Shown: positions 8,977 to 17,087, counted from the stretch's first letter. The stretch: DNA of 55,546 nt from CAZJKO01 sp964546995 (GCA_964546995.1 CAZJKO010000003.1:1-55546); one strand, 5' to 3'. The notes: generated by a model from the letters alone, not told the origin. Numbers and translations are program-made.

Positions 8977-10092
8977 TTGAGAGAGAGTATTTTTGAACAA
9001 ATCGATTTTGGACCATTTAAAGAGTACATTGAAAACGATGATATTACCGATATTTCTTATAGCAACAATGGACAAACTTGGGTGAGATCTCTTACCCAAG
9101 GATCCATGCGTGTAGAGATACCAGGACTTAGTAATACTTTTGTTGAAAAGCTTGCCTTTCAGTGTTCTAATGTAATGGGAACTTCCTTTAATAATGCGAA
9201 TCCCTTTTTGGATGCCGAGAGTACAGAACTCCGTATGAATTTCTTGCACGAGTCGATTGCTACCAATGGGATTGCACTCGTTATCCGTAAGACGCCTGCT
9301 AAGATTCGTCTCGAAAAAGAGAAACTCTTAGAAGAAGATTACGTTTCTTTGGACATTCACGACTTTTTAGTTAAGTGTGTCGAAGGGCACTGTAACATCA
9401 TCGTCAGTGGAGAGACGGGTAGTGGTAAGACGGAGTTCGTTAAATACTTAGCTAGTCATACGAAAACAAATGAAAAGATCATCACGATCGAGGATACCCT
9501 CGAGTTACATTTGGACCGAATTTTTCCTGAACGTGATATCGTTGCCATGAAGACGAACAATGTGGCCAGTTACACTGATGTGTTGGTCGCTTGTATGAGA
9601 CAGAATCCAAAATGGATTTTGTTATCCGAAATTCGTAGTGCAGAAGCGGTTAGTGCTGCTCGTAACTCCATTTCCTCTGGACACAACATTTTATCCACTA
9701 TTCATGCGGATAAAGCAAGCGCGATTCCTTATCGTATGTACAGTTTGATGGAAACGGACCTCGATGTCAATCAGTTCCTTGCAACGATTTATCGCTACAT
9801 TCAACTAGGTGTCCACATCAAAGCATACTACAGTCAAAAATATCAGAAATTCCATCGTGAAATTGACGAAGTCGTCGAATTCTATGTCGATGAGAACAAT
9901 CAACCACAGTCGAGAGTTCTCTATCAAAAAGGATTCGAAAAAACGCCAGTTCAAAATGCTCCTAGTAAGTATTTACTAGAATATTTGAGCAATCAGGGAA
10001 TTTCAATTAATCAAAGTTCTACTACGGCAACTACGAATACTTTACCTAAGGGTACCAGTGAAAAGACAGTTGCTTTAGAAGATATCATCTAA
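8977..10092 (+). CDS. tadA: TadA/CpaF-type secretion ATPase
   Basis: Cytoplasmic hexameric ATPase that powers Tad pilus extension and retraction. The Walker A motif GETGSGKT is near residue 145, the acidic box IEDTLEL follows, the Walker B-like stretch is KWILLSEIRS, and the His box is STIHA. I prefer the TTG at 8977 because AGAGGA at 8961-8966 then has normal spacing; the in-frame GTG at 8968 would sit almost on the ribosome site. The C-terminus carries a Thr/Ser/Asn-rich tail of about 35 residues beyond the family core. Operon position between cpaB and tadB supports the call. Confidence 0.92.
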   Translation: MRESIFEQIDFGPFKEYIENDDITDISYSNNGQTWVRSLTQGSMRVEIPGLSNTFVEKLAFQCSNVMGTSFNNANPFLDAESTELRMNFLHESIATNGIALVIRKTPAKIRLEKEKLLEEDYVSLDIHDFLVKCVEGHCNIIVSGETGSGKTEFVKYLASHTKTNEKIITIEDTLELHLDRIFPERDIVAMKTNNVASYTDVLVACMRQNPKWILLSEIRSAEAVSAARNSISSGHNILSTIHADKASAIPYRMYSLMETDLDVNQFLATIYRYIQLGVHIKAYYSQKYQKFHREIDEVVEFYVDENNQPQSRVLYQKGFEKTPVQNAPSKYLLEYLSNQGISINQSSTTATTNTLPKGTSEKTVALEDII

Positions 10093-10110
10093 AAGAAGAG
10101 GTGAAGAAAA

Positions 10111-11004
10111 ATGGTGTTATTCTTATTACTTGTCATAGCTATATTCATTATTTTATATCGTAATTATAAAGGGCGAAATATCTATAAATATATTATTCAT
10201 CAAGCAGGAAGTCTCTACGATAAATATGCACCATATTCTTTCAAAGTGGTCAGAGAGAAAACGAAAGAGTTGGGTCAAGAGTATACGGCAAGACAGTACT
10301 TGGTTCAAATTGTGACCTTTTCTGTTTTTGCAGGGGTTGTATCTTATATATACTTTTACAATTTGCTCGTTTGTATTTTCTATATTGTCATTGTGGATTT
10401 GACGATTCCATATCTTGCATATTTAAGGTGTAAGAGGGTCTATAGTGAGTTCATTTTTGAACAAGTACAAGTATATACGACCAATGTTATTATGGAATTT
10501 GCAACGACACAATCTTTTGTTAAATCACTAGAAGGAGTAAGAAATTCAGGTGTGTTAGAAGATCCTGTATTAAGTGATGTTTCTTATATGATCGAACTTG
10601 CTTATCAAAATGGTAGCATCGATGAATCGATTGCTTACATGAACGATAAATATCCTTACTACATCGTGAAAAACATGCATCAGTTGTTTTTACAAATTAC
10701 GAAAGAAGGAGCAAGGGATACGGGAGAGAGTCTTGATAATATGCAACTCGATATCGATATGCTTATTGAGAGTGTCTATCGCGATCGAATCGAACGTGCA
10801 ACCTTTCATAAATCGTTTATCAAATATGGTATTATGCTCTATTTGATGGTTATGTTGGTTCAATACTTGTTGGGTAGAGAAACGTATATCGATCTTTTAG
10901 ATCGATGGTACATGAAACTAGTGTTACATGCTATTTTAATTGTTAACAGTTACTTTCTTCTTAAGGGAGAAAAATATTATAACGAGAACGTAGGTGAAGA
11001 GTAG
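10111..11004 (+). CDS. tadB: TadB-like inner-membrane platform protein
   Basis: Protein of 297 residues with membrane helices near residues 3-17, 65-95 and two at the C-terminus (about 240-285), flanking a cytoplasmic T2SSF-type helical domain. TadB and TadC form the membrane platform moved by the TadA ATPase. ATG preceded by AGAAGAGGTG. Its stop overlaps the GTG start of the next gene by one base. Assigned by membrane layout, size and position; sequence conservation in this family is low. Confidence 0.8.
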   Translation: MVLFLLLVIAIFIILYRNYKGRNIYKYIIHQAGSLYDKYAPYSFKVVREKTKELGQEYTARQYLVQIVTFSVFAGVVSYIYFYNLLVCIFYIVIVDLTIPYLAYLRCKRVYSEFIFEQVQVYTTNVIMEFATTQSFVKSLEGVRNSGVLEDPVLSDVSYMIELAYQNGSIDESIAYMNDKYPYYIVKNMHQLFLQITKEGARDTGESLDNMQLDIDMLIESVYRDRIERATFHKSFIKYGIMLYLMVMLVQYLLGRETYIDLLDRWYMKLVLHAILIVNSYFLLKGEKYYNENVGEE

Positions 11005-11786
11005 TGGAAGTATTTATTGTTGGTGTTATTCTTGTATTTGTTCTCGTCTATAATAAAACGATCGATAGTAAGAAGTTTATTCTAGATAATAAAAAATATT
11101 TTGAATTGTTACGAGAAGATGATTACAATTTTCTAGTTTATGCGAAATATGGTGATTCTGTCGATGCCGATAAGTTGTTTCAGAAACGAATCAATAGTGC
11201 GTTTTTAACAGCAGTGCTCTTTCTATTTATCTTTTTGACTCAACTTAGTCTTTTGAATGTTACTTTATCGATTGTCATCGGTTACTTCGTCTTTAAATCT
11301 TCCTATATGAGTTTAAAGAAGTACTATAAGGCACATTTGCATGAAATCGACATTATGTTACCATACTATTTAAAGAGTCTTGAAATTTTGGTACAACACT
11401 ATACGGTTCCTGTTGCACTTGGAAAAAGTATTGGGGATGCACCAGATATTTTTAAACCTGGATTACGTGATTTGATTGCGAAAATCGATGCAGGTGATGC
11501 TAGTATCGATCCTTATATGGAATTTGCCAATCAATATCCAGTTAGAGATTCAATGAGAATGATGCGTCTTTTATATCGTCTTGGTATCGGTTCTCAAGAA
11601 AAGAAACAAGAACGATTATTAATGTTCTCAAGAACAGTTTCTTCTTTACAAAACAAAGCACGGGAAACCAAATATAAAGAACGTCTTAACTTTATGGAAA
11701 ATCAAACGATGGTTATGTTAGTTGTTACTGGTATTGGGGTAATGATTATCATCTTAGTTTCGATGTTTATGTTATTTCAAGTGTAG
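11004..11786 (+). CDS. tadC: TadC-like inner-membrane platform protein
   Basis: Protein of 260 residues starting at a GTG that shares its first base with the tadB stop. It has an N-terminal helix, a hydrophobic hairpin around residues 65-95, a helical T2SSF-type cytoplasmic domain and a C-terminal membrane helix (about 235-257, VMLVVTGIGVMIIILVSMF). Second platform subunit, expected to pair with TadB. A promoter for the following pilin gene begins four bases after the stop. Confidence 0.8.
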   Translation: MEVFIVGVILVFVLVYNKTIDSKKFILDNKKYFELLREDDYNFLVYAKYGDSVDADKLFQKRINSAFLTAVLFLFIFLTQLSLLNVTLSIVIGYFVFKSSYMSLKKYYKAHLHEIDIMLPYYLKSLEILVQHYTVPVALGKSIGDAPDIFKPGLRDLIAKIDAGDASIDPYMEFANQYPVRDSMRMMRLLYRLGIGSQEKKQERLLMFSRTVSSLQNKARETKYKERLNFMENQTMVMLVVTGIGVMIIILVSMFMLFQV

Positions 11787-11789
11787 GGA

Positions 11790-11818
11790 TTGAAAAAGCG
11801 AATACTCTTTGTTATAAT
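11790..11818 (+). promoter_or_regulatory. promoter of the pilin gene
   Basis: TTGAAA (11790-11795), 17-bp spacer, TATAAT (11813-11818) with an extended TG two bases before. It gives the small pilin its own strong promoter inside the Tad operon, consistent with a structural subunit needed in excess. Confidence 0.75.
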
Positions 11819-11852
11819 AGAAATGTTAGGATAGGAAAGGAGTTGGAAGAGT

Positions 11853-12059
11853 TTGAAAGCTGCTACAGGTGAATTAAACTTAACTGTTATTACGATTATT
11901 GCGATTGGAGCGGTACTTGCCTTTTTCTGGGCATTTTGGCCTACCATTCAAAATACGATTTTAGGACAATGGAACAATGCAACAGAAGAAAAAGAAAACA
12001 GTGGATTAAATACAATTGGATATATTACAGCTGGGGATTACACGATGTATATTCGTTAA
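11853..12059 (+). CDS. small Flp-like pilin candidate
   Basis: 68 residues beginning at TTG, with the ribosome site AGGAAAGGAG ten bases upstream. A short N-terminal segment ending in TGELN is followed by a hydrophobic helix of about 22 residues and a small polar tail ending in DYTMYIR. Size, one helix, position after TadC and a dedicated strong promoter fit a major Flp-type pilin. The canonical prepilin signature (Gly followed by Glu at mature position 5 and Tyr at 6) is not present: the nearest Gly is followed immediately by Glu. A short membrane protein unrelated to pilins cannot be excluded. Confidence 0.65.
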   Translation: MKAATGELNLTVITIIAIGAVLAFFWAFWPTIQNTILGQWNNATEEKENSGLNTIGYITAGDYTMYIR

Positions 12060-12086
12060 AAGAAAGTATAAGAAGAAGGTGTTTTT

Positions 12087-12566
12087 GTGAGAGATGCAAT
12101 CGGTGGAGCAATGACCATACAAATTATTATTATCTTTTTGTTACTGATCAATGGATATTTAGCGTTTTCTGTTAATTATACGAAGGCATTTCGGACGAAA
12201 AACCAAATTATCAGTATTATTGAACAACACGAAGGTTTGACGCCTCCAGCACAGGAGAAAATTCGAAGTTATTTAACACAGGCTCACTATAAAGTTGGAG
12301 CAGAATACTTTCGAAAAGCAGAGCAAAAAGGGTACGTTTGTTTTGAAGGAGGGTACTGTGTTAAAGTAACGGCAATCGATGATACAGGATCTAACGATCC
12401 TGGTAATACTTATCGAGGAAGTTATTATAGTGTCATTACTTTCGTGAATATCGATGTACCGATCATTAACAAAATATTTCCATTTTTTGATGTGTTTCAA
12501 GTAAAAGGGGAAACAAAGACGATCTATAGTTCTGGTAACAATAGTGAACTAGAACCGATCGGATAA
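12087..12566 (+). CDS. TadE/TadF-like pseudopilin
   Basis: 159 residues from a GTG start (AGAAGGTG upstream). The N-terminus RDAIGGAMTIQIIIIF has a GG preceding the hydrophobic helix, as in TadE-type pseudopilins that are cut by the prepilin peptidase. The outer domain has two Cys (VCFEGGYC) likely disulfide-linked, and ends in a strand KGETKTIY like TadE C-termini. Probably a minor pilin that initiates or caps the Tad pilus. No prepilin peptidase gene is in the window. Confidence 0.65.
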   Translation: MRDAIGGAMTIQIIIIFLLLINGYLAFSVNYTKAFRTKNQIISIIEQHEGLTPPAQEKIRSYLTQAHYKVGAEYFRKAEQKGYVCFEGGYCVKVTAIDDTGSNDPGNTYRGSYYSVITFVNIDVPIINKIFPFFDVFQVKGETKTIYSSGNNSELEPIG

Positions 12567-12584
12567 AAGAAGGGAGGAAAACGT

Positions 12585-13565
12585 ATGAACGTTATCGTTT
12601 CGAACAAACAGCAGGCTCTTTTATCGGGGCTTGAGATCGACATTATTAAAAGTATTACCGGTGAATTTGATGCTGATGAAATCGTCGACATGTTTAAAAA
12701 TTTCTTTTTTGGAAGAATGATTTTGGATCTTACGGCGATCAAAGATTATCAAAATATCGAGAATTTACAAAAGATTTCGATGAATCTCGATGTTGAAAAA
12801 ATTATTCTATTACTTCCTCAAACTGGGGAGTCAGTAGCGCCTAGTTTTTTATCGAAACTTGTTTCGATGGGGCTTTACAATTTTACGACAGATATCGATG
12901 GCATTCGTTATTTGTTAGATCATCCGAATACATATCGTGATGTAGCTCATATTCAACAGTTGAGTGATGCAGATTCTGGCTCTAGTGATGGGGTCTTAGG
13001 ATCTACTCGCATTATTGGATTTAAGAATGTGACTGAACATGCTGGTAGTACGACACTTGTATACATGCTTAAAAAGGAACTTGAAAAATACGATAAGAGT
13101 GTTGTGGCTATCGAAGTCGGAAAACGTGATTTTGTCTATTTCAACGATAAGAACATGATCTCTGTCATGAAAGATCAATTAGCTAGTGAACTTTTAAGAC
13201 AGAAAGATGCTGGTATTGTATTAATCGATATGAACGATCAAGAAGAAGATGGGATGTTTCACGATGTGATTTATTTGATTGAACCAAGCTCAATTAAATT
13301 AAATAAGCTTACAAGAAGAGATCGCCATATTTTCGAAAAATTAAAGGGAAAGAAAGTTGTATTAAACATGAGTTTGTTGAGTACAAGTGATATTGCAGAT
13401 TTTGAATATGAAGCAAAGACCAAGACGTTCTATCAACTTCCACCACTTAATGATCGAACGAACAACGAAGAGATCGTTTCCTTTTTAGCAAAACTAGGTC
13501 TCGTTTTAGGAGAATCTAGTGAAAAGGGAGAAACGACAAAACTACGTGATCTATTTAAGTTTTAA
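12585..13565 (+). CDS. TadZ/CpaE-like pilus localisation protein with degenerate P-loop
   Basis: 326 residues, soluble. The first about 130 residues resemble an atypical receiver-like domain; the rest resembles a ParA/MinD fold typical of TadZ/CpaE. At the P-loop position the sequence is FKNVTEHAGSTTL, which keeps the loop shape and the Ser-Thr-Thr end but lacks the Lys needed for ordinary ATP hydrolysis. TadZ proteins position the pilus machine at the pole and many bind rather than hydrolyse ATP. Last gene of the Tad operon; RBS GGGAGG. Call rests on fold-like pattern and position. Confidence 0.7.
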   Translation: MNVIVSNKQQALLSGLEIDIIKSITGEFDADEIVDMFKNFFFGRMILDLTAIKDYQNIENLQKISMNLDVEKIILLLPQTGESVAPSFLSKLVSMGLYNFTTDIDGIRYLLDHPNTYRDVAHIQQLSDADSGSSDGVLGSTRIIGFKNVTEHAGSTTLVYMLKKELEKYDKSVVAIEVGKRDFVYFNDKNMISVMKDQLASELLRQKDAGIVLIDMNDQEEDGMFHDVIYLIEPSSIKLNKLTRRDRHIFEKLKGKKVVLNMSLLSTSDIADFEYEAKTKTFYQLPPLNDRTNNEEIVSFLAKLGLVLGESSEKGETTKLRDLFKF

Positions 13566-13577
13566 CATGGAAAAGAA

Positions 13578-13607
13578 TTGACAAATATCTCATTTATGAG
13601 GTATGAT
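13578..13607 (+). promoter_or_regulatory. promoter of the VirB2-like pilin gene
   Basis: Perfect -35 TTGACA (13578-13583), 18-bp spacer, TATGAT (13602-13607), just after the TadZ-like stop. It starts a short transcript ending at the terminator at 13977. Confidence 0.8.
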
Positions 13608-13633
13608 TAAGTTATCTTAAAGGAGGAACAAAA

Positions 13634-13978
13634 ATGTTAGATTTATTTCAGTTATTAGCTTGTGATCCTGATTTAGCACCACTTATTACTCTTTTAAAAG
13701 GTGTTTTAAATCTTATTCAAGTAGCAATTCCTATCATTCTTATTATCATGGGATCAATCGATTTAGGAAAAGCAGTTATTTCAAGTGATGAAAAAGAAAT
13801 TAAAGCGGCAACGAGTAAATTGATTAAGCGTTGTATCGCAGCAGTTGCGGTATTCCTTATTTCTACTATTGTTAGCTTAGTTATGAATTTGGTAGCTAAT
13901 TCCGATGTATCTATTGGTGAAGAATACACATGGAAAGATTGTTGGAATAACAATAGTGCGGCTGCAAATAAGAATTAA
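13634..13978 (+). CDS. VirB2/TrbC-like type IV secretion pilin
   Basis: 114 residues, two hydrophobic helices (about 25-48 and 70-92) joined by a basic loop containing LGKAVISSDEKEIKAATSK and RC. This is the layout of VirB2/TrbC-type pilins of type IV secretion systems in Bacillota. The same phrase pattern (GS-x-D-x-GKAV, then ATSK-x-x-KRC) recurs in the C-terminal domain of the gene at 15822, showing the two are related. RBS AAAGGAGGA. Own promoter and terminator, consistent with high expression of a structural subunit. Confidence 0.8.
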   Translation: MLDLFQLLACDPDLAPLITLLKGVLNLIQVAIPIILIIMGSIDLGKAVISSDEKEIKAATSKLIKRCIAAVAVFLISTIVSLVMNLVANSDVSIGEEYTWKDCWNNNSAAANKN

Positions 13979-14008
13979 AATGGTTCATTTGAATCATTTT
14001 TTCTTTTT
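13977..14008 (+). terminator. intrinsic terminator of the VirB2-like gene
   Basis: Stem AAAATGGTTC (13977-13986) with GAATCATTTT (13991-14000), one G-T pair, loop ATTT, then a T-rich run. Confidence 0.8.
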
Positions 14009-14012
14009 GTAA

Positions 14013-14041
14013 TTGTAAATTCTTTTGTGTTTTGGTATACT
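14013..14041 (+). promoter_or_regulatory. promoter for surface protein at 14071
   Basis: TTGTAA (14013-14018), 17-bp spacer, TATACT (14036-14041), followed by the ribosome site AGAGGAGTGAG. Confidence 0.65.
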
Positions 14042-14070
14042 AAAAGTAGTTATGTTAGAGGAGTGAGATT

Positions 14071-15240
14071 ATGGCCAAAAAGAAGAAAATAGAAGATTTG
14101 GTTCAAGTAAAAGATGAGAAGCAAGAAAAAAAGAAAAAGAAGAACAATCCTCTTTATAAAAAGATTTTACTTTACGGTGGTATTGTATTGGGCGTTATTG
14201 TTTTGATTATTGTTATCATTTTCATTGTACGTCTTATTGTAGGAACTAGTGTTCCTTATCCTAAGATTGAAGAAAAGATGGAAGATGCTGCTAGAGAGTA
14301 CTTTTCCATTCATACGTATCTTTTTCCAGAAGAAGTAGGAGGAGAAGCGACTGTTAACATTTCGGAACTTGTTACAGCAGAGCTTATCGATCCACTTGAT
14401 GAGATGTTACCTAAGGGTGTTACGTGTGAAGCGAATGTTATCGTTAGTAAATTAGATCAAGAAAGTTATGCTTATACGCCTTATTTGGATTGTGGAGAGC
14501 ATTACTATTCGAGAGAACTTCACAAAAAGATGTTAGAAGATAATCCGATTGTTACAAATGGTAAGGGTCTTTATCAGATGGGATCTGATTATATTTTCAG
14601 AGGTGAAGTTAAAAATAATTATGTTTCGTTTGCAGGAAAACTTTGGTTAGCTGTTAAAATTACAAGTCAAAATTATGTAGAGCTTATTCAAATTGGTGAG
14701 GCAGAGAAACATGCTTGGGATGATCGTTTCAATGTTACAGAGAGTGATTATTCGGGAATTAACGATTATCATTTAAGTCGCATTTTTGAATATTTGGAAG
14801 ATTTATATCGAAATGACGAATATTTATCTAGCAAAGATAAGGAGAAGATTGTCAATACTTCACTTTGTGTGGGTAAAAGGAGTAGGTCCGATGCAGTGAA
14901 TGATGGTTCGATCGAGTGTGCTGCTCGACTAGAAAATCAGCCACTTGGACTATTGCCACTTTACGATTACATTAATGCTAGTTTGGATCCAACTTGTCAT
15001 AAAGAGATGGATACACAGTGTTTGAATTATAATTATCTCGCAAATTATCGTGATGATTTTTGGTTGTTGACAGCAAATAGTCAGGTGACAAATCGTGCAT
15101 ATCGTATTGAATATGGAGGAAGAATTAGTAACACTTTAACGAATCGTGATGCTCGTGTTTGTCCTGTTCTATATCTTAGTAATCGTGTTATGATTTCTGG
15201 TGGAGATGGAACAAAAGCGAATCCTTATAAAGTTCGTTAG
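14071..15240 (+). CDS. single-pass surface protein, paralogue of the 2885 gene product
   Basis: 389 residues: a Lys-rich cytoplasmic N-terminus (about 1-30), one membrane helix (about 33-57), then an extracellular part. It shares with the gene at 2885 the E-x-AAREYF helix, a segment NNYVSFAGKLWLAVKI, and an ending PVLYL followed by GGDGTKANPYKVR. It lacks the DUF5011 domain and has one lectin-like repeat rather than two. It sits between Tad and type IV secretion genes with its own promoter. Likely a surface-exposed partner of the appendage; function unknown. Confidence 0.65.
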   Translation: MAKKKKIEDLVQVKDEKQEKKKKKNNPLYKKILLYGGIVLGVIVLIIVIIFIVRLIVGTSVPYPKIEEKMEDAAREYFSIHTYLFPEEVGGEATVNISELVTAELIDPLDEMLPKGVTCEANVIVSKLDQESYAYTPYLDCGEHYYSRELHKKMLEDNPIVTNGKGLYQMGSDYIFRGEVKNNYVSFAGKLWLAVKITSQNYVELIQIGEAEKHAWDDRFNVTESDYSGINDYHLSRIFEYLEDLYRNDEYLSSKDKEKIVNTSLCVGKRSRSDAVNDGSIECAARLENQPLGLLPLYDYINASLDPTCHKEMDTQCLNYNYLANYRDDFWLLTANSQVTNRAYRIEYGGRISNTLTNRDARVCPVLYLSNRVMISGGDGTKANPYKVR

Positions 15241-15243
15241 AAA

Positions 15244-15301
15244 CAAGTTAAAATAGTAACAAATCAAGTAACAATAGTAACAAATCAAGTAACAATAGTA
15301 A
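15244..15301. repeat. 21-bp direct repeats
   Basis: The unit AGTAACAAATCAAGTAACAA(T) occurs at 15255-15275 and 15276-15296, with a partial third copy from 15297 and a degenerate copy before the first. It opens the 581-nt gene-free stretch 15241-15821. No spacers, so not CRISPR. Confidence 0.8.
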
Positions 15302-15306
15302 TCGAC

Positions 15307-15335
15307 TTGATAAAAGTACGTTTTCATGCTATTAT
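15307..15335 (+). promoter_or_regulatory. candidate promoter of an intergenic RNA
   Basis: TTGATA (15307-15312), 17-bp spacer, TATTAT (15330-15335) preceded by TG in the extended position. No open reading frame follows in the next 480 nt, so the likely product is an untranslated RNA. Confidence 0.45.
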
Positions 15336-15341
15336 AAATAT

Positions 15342-15455
15342 GTCAAGGAAACTTGCATAAAATAGAAAAGGATACATTTGATTGAGAGAATCAGATGTTA
15401 TCCCTTATGGACGGCATCTGAAATCAACGAATGTTGAAATCAGATGCTTTTGCTA
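15342..15455 (+). ncRNA. candidate structured small RNA with terminator
   Basis: Two consecutive hairpins. The first pairs 15370-15383 with 15389-15403 (14 bp, one bulge, one G-T, loop GAGAG). The second pairs GCATCTGA..TCAAC (15414-15428) with GTTGA..TCAGATGC (15433-15447), loop GAAT, with an AA/AA internal mismatch, and is followed by TTTT. The segment 15391-15397 can instead pair with 15415-15421, so the two folds may compete. I recognise no known RNA family; a decayed palindromic repeat is the alternative. Confidence 0.45.
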
Positions 15456-15505
15456 TTTTAGAAGTAAAAGAATTACAACTAAGAATAGGAGCAATATAAT
15501 GAAAT

Positions 15506-15525
15506 AAAGAGAAATTTCTCTTTTT
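15506..15525. terminator. palindromic hairpin with T-run in gene-free stretch
   Basis: AAAGAGAAATTTCTCTTT (15506-15523) is a perfect 18-bp palindrome followed by TT; terminator-like on the + strand. Confidence 0.45.
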
Positions 15526-15543
15526 GATAAATAGAAAGGGAAA

Positions 15544-15645
15544 GCATCTGATATATTTCAAATGCATCCACTAGCATTATAGCGAACGTTGTTCCTGATA
15601 TAAATGTTTTTTATAAATTATGATAAATTAACATACTTGTATGTT
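15544..15645. other. fourth GCATCTGA segment and a separate palindrome
   Basis: GCATCTGA at 15544-15551 is another inverted copy of the motif in the candidate RNA. Further right, AACATACTTGTATGTT (15630-15645) is a 7+2+7 inverted repeat that could be an operator. The rest of 15241-15821 holds no gene that I can see. Confidence 0.4.
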
Positions 15646-15735
15646 GAAAGCATTAATAAACATGTGGAATTGATTGGATTATGATTAAAAAATCAACGTA
15701 TGATTAGTCAATTTTAAATAGTAATAAATTTGAGG

Positions 15736-15770
15736 AAAATAATAACAAAACTGTTTTGTTATTATTTTTT
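15736..15770 (+). terminator. strong intrinsic terminator
   Basis: Perfect 15-bp stem (15736-15750 with 15754-15768), loop CTG, ending in a T run. It insulates the following secretion operon from upstream transcription. Confidence 0.85.
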
Positions 15771-15773
15771 CTG

Positions 15774-15782
15774 TGTTATAAT
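15774..15782 (+). promoter_or_regulatory. extended -10 promoter of the type IV secretion operon
   Basis: TGTTATAAT (15774-15782) is an extended -10. The -35 is weak (TTGTTA at 15756, short spacing). It precedes the 15822 gene by 39 nt. Confidence 0.6.
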
Positions 15783-15821
15783 TAGTCTGAAGTATAATCT
15801 TTAAGTGGGAGTGATTCTTAG

Positions 15822-17087
15822 ATGAAGACAGCAAAACGATTTTTTCTATTTTTTGCTTTAATGATAGTTTTTTTTGCTTGTGGAGATGTGTATGCGAAGG
15901 AAGAATATTTTAAAGATTCGGCTGGTTGTGTTTACGAATATAAAGATATAGAAAACAAAGGTTTTCTTTGGTTCAATAAAAAGGTTGATGAAACAATTAC
16001 TATTGAGGTATACAAATACGAAGGTGAACGTTTAGAAGTTAATATACTAGCTGATCATGGGACAGTACTTTCTCACAAATTTGCTACGGGATCTTTTATA
16101 GACAAAAATGGTAATTTGACTTGTCCTAGTTCGATGCCATTATATACGGCAACTCATGAAAATGGTGATCGTGCTTATTTTATAGGGAATGATCGGGCAG
16201 GACTTATTGCTTCTGTAGAAGGAAAATATACGTCGGAAAATTTTATTCAAGAAACAAAAACGTACGATGGTTCTTTAAATCTTCAAAAAACTGTAATTAG
16301 TGGCAAACAAGCTGATGAAGATTTAACAGATAAGGTTATTCAAGATGTAAACGATAGTAAAAATGGTTGCCTTGCTTTACAAAGAGAAAGCATTGATACA
16401 CTTAAAGAGATTATTACTAATCACAATTATTATTTAAATGAATTATCGCCATACTTTAATGAAGATGGACAAGTAACAGGTGATCTAAGTAAAGCTTTAT
16501 CTATTTGGACAAGTGCAAACAATTATCGTGTCAAACAGCATCCTATATTAGAACAATTAGATGAGAACTGGAATAAATATAAAAAAGATAAAAAATGTAA
16601 TACTTATGAAGAACTAACTGATGCATTGAATTTGGATGATGAGTTATATCAAAAAACAAATGCAATACTAGAAGCATTTAAACAGAACCGTGATCAATTT
16701 GATTTTACAGATCAACAACTAGGTATTTTAGAAGACAATGCTAATAAATATAAACCTAATTATTCTTATACACCAAATTATGTTGGTAATGCTGAAGTTG
16801 GATGCGATTTGATCGATAGTAAGATTTGGGCTGAAATAAGAAAGGTTTTATCATGGATACAGATTGGAGTTCCAATTTTGATTTTGTTGTTAGGGTCTGT
16901 TGATTTTGGAAAAGCCGTTTTATCTGAAGATCAAGATGCTTTAAAGAAAGCAACTAGTAAATTTGTTAAACGATGTATTATTGGAGTGGCTATTTTTTTG
17001 GTTCCGATTTTCTTAGATGTTTTGTTTAAATATGTTGACTTTCCGGAAGTTCAAGGATCACTTTGTAAGGATGATCTTGGATTATAG
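15822..17087 (+). CDS. secreted protein with C-terminal VirB2/TrbC-like pilin domain
   Basis: 421 residues with a signal peptide (MKTAKRFFLFFALMIVFFAC, cleavage probably after VYA near residue 26). The middle about 300 residues are hydrophilic, partly helical, and not recognised. From about residue 327 a domain with two hydrophobic helices and the motif GSVDFGKAVLSEDQDALKKA, then ATSKFVKRC, closely matches the small pilin encoded at 13634. So this looks like a pilin-like core fused to a large exported head, perhaps a minor or tip subunit. First gene of the secretion operon; 14 bp before the VirB6-like gene. Confidence 0.65.
   Translation: MKTAKRFFLFFALMIVFFACGDVYAKEEYFKDSAGCVYEYKDIENKGFLWFNKKVDETITIEVYKYEGERLEVNILADHGTVLSHKFATGSFIDKNGNLTCPSSMPLYTATHENGDRAYFIGNDRAGLIASVEGKYTSENFIQETKTYDGSLNLQKTVISGKQADEDLTDKVIQDVNDSKNGCLALQRESIDTLKEIITNHNYYLNELSPYFNEDGQVTGDLSKALSIWTSANNYRVKQHPILEQLDENWNKYKKDKKCNTYEELTDALNLDDELYQKTNAILEAFKQNRDQFDFTDQQLGILEDNANKYKPNYSYTPNYVGNAEVGCDLIDSKIWAEIRKVLSWIQIGVPILILLLGSVDFGKAVLSEDQDALKKATSKFVKRCIIGVAIFLVPIFLDVLFKYVDFPEVQGSLCKDDLGL

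Noticed and set aside
15244..15301. Short direct repeats as a CRISPR array
   Set aside because: Only two full 21-bp copies, directly abutting, no spacers and no cas genes.
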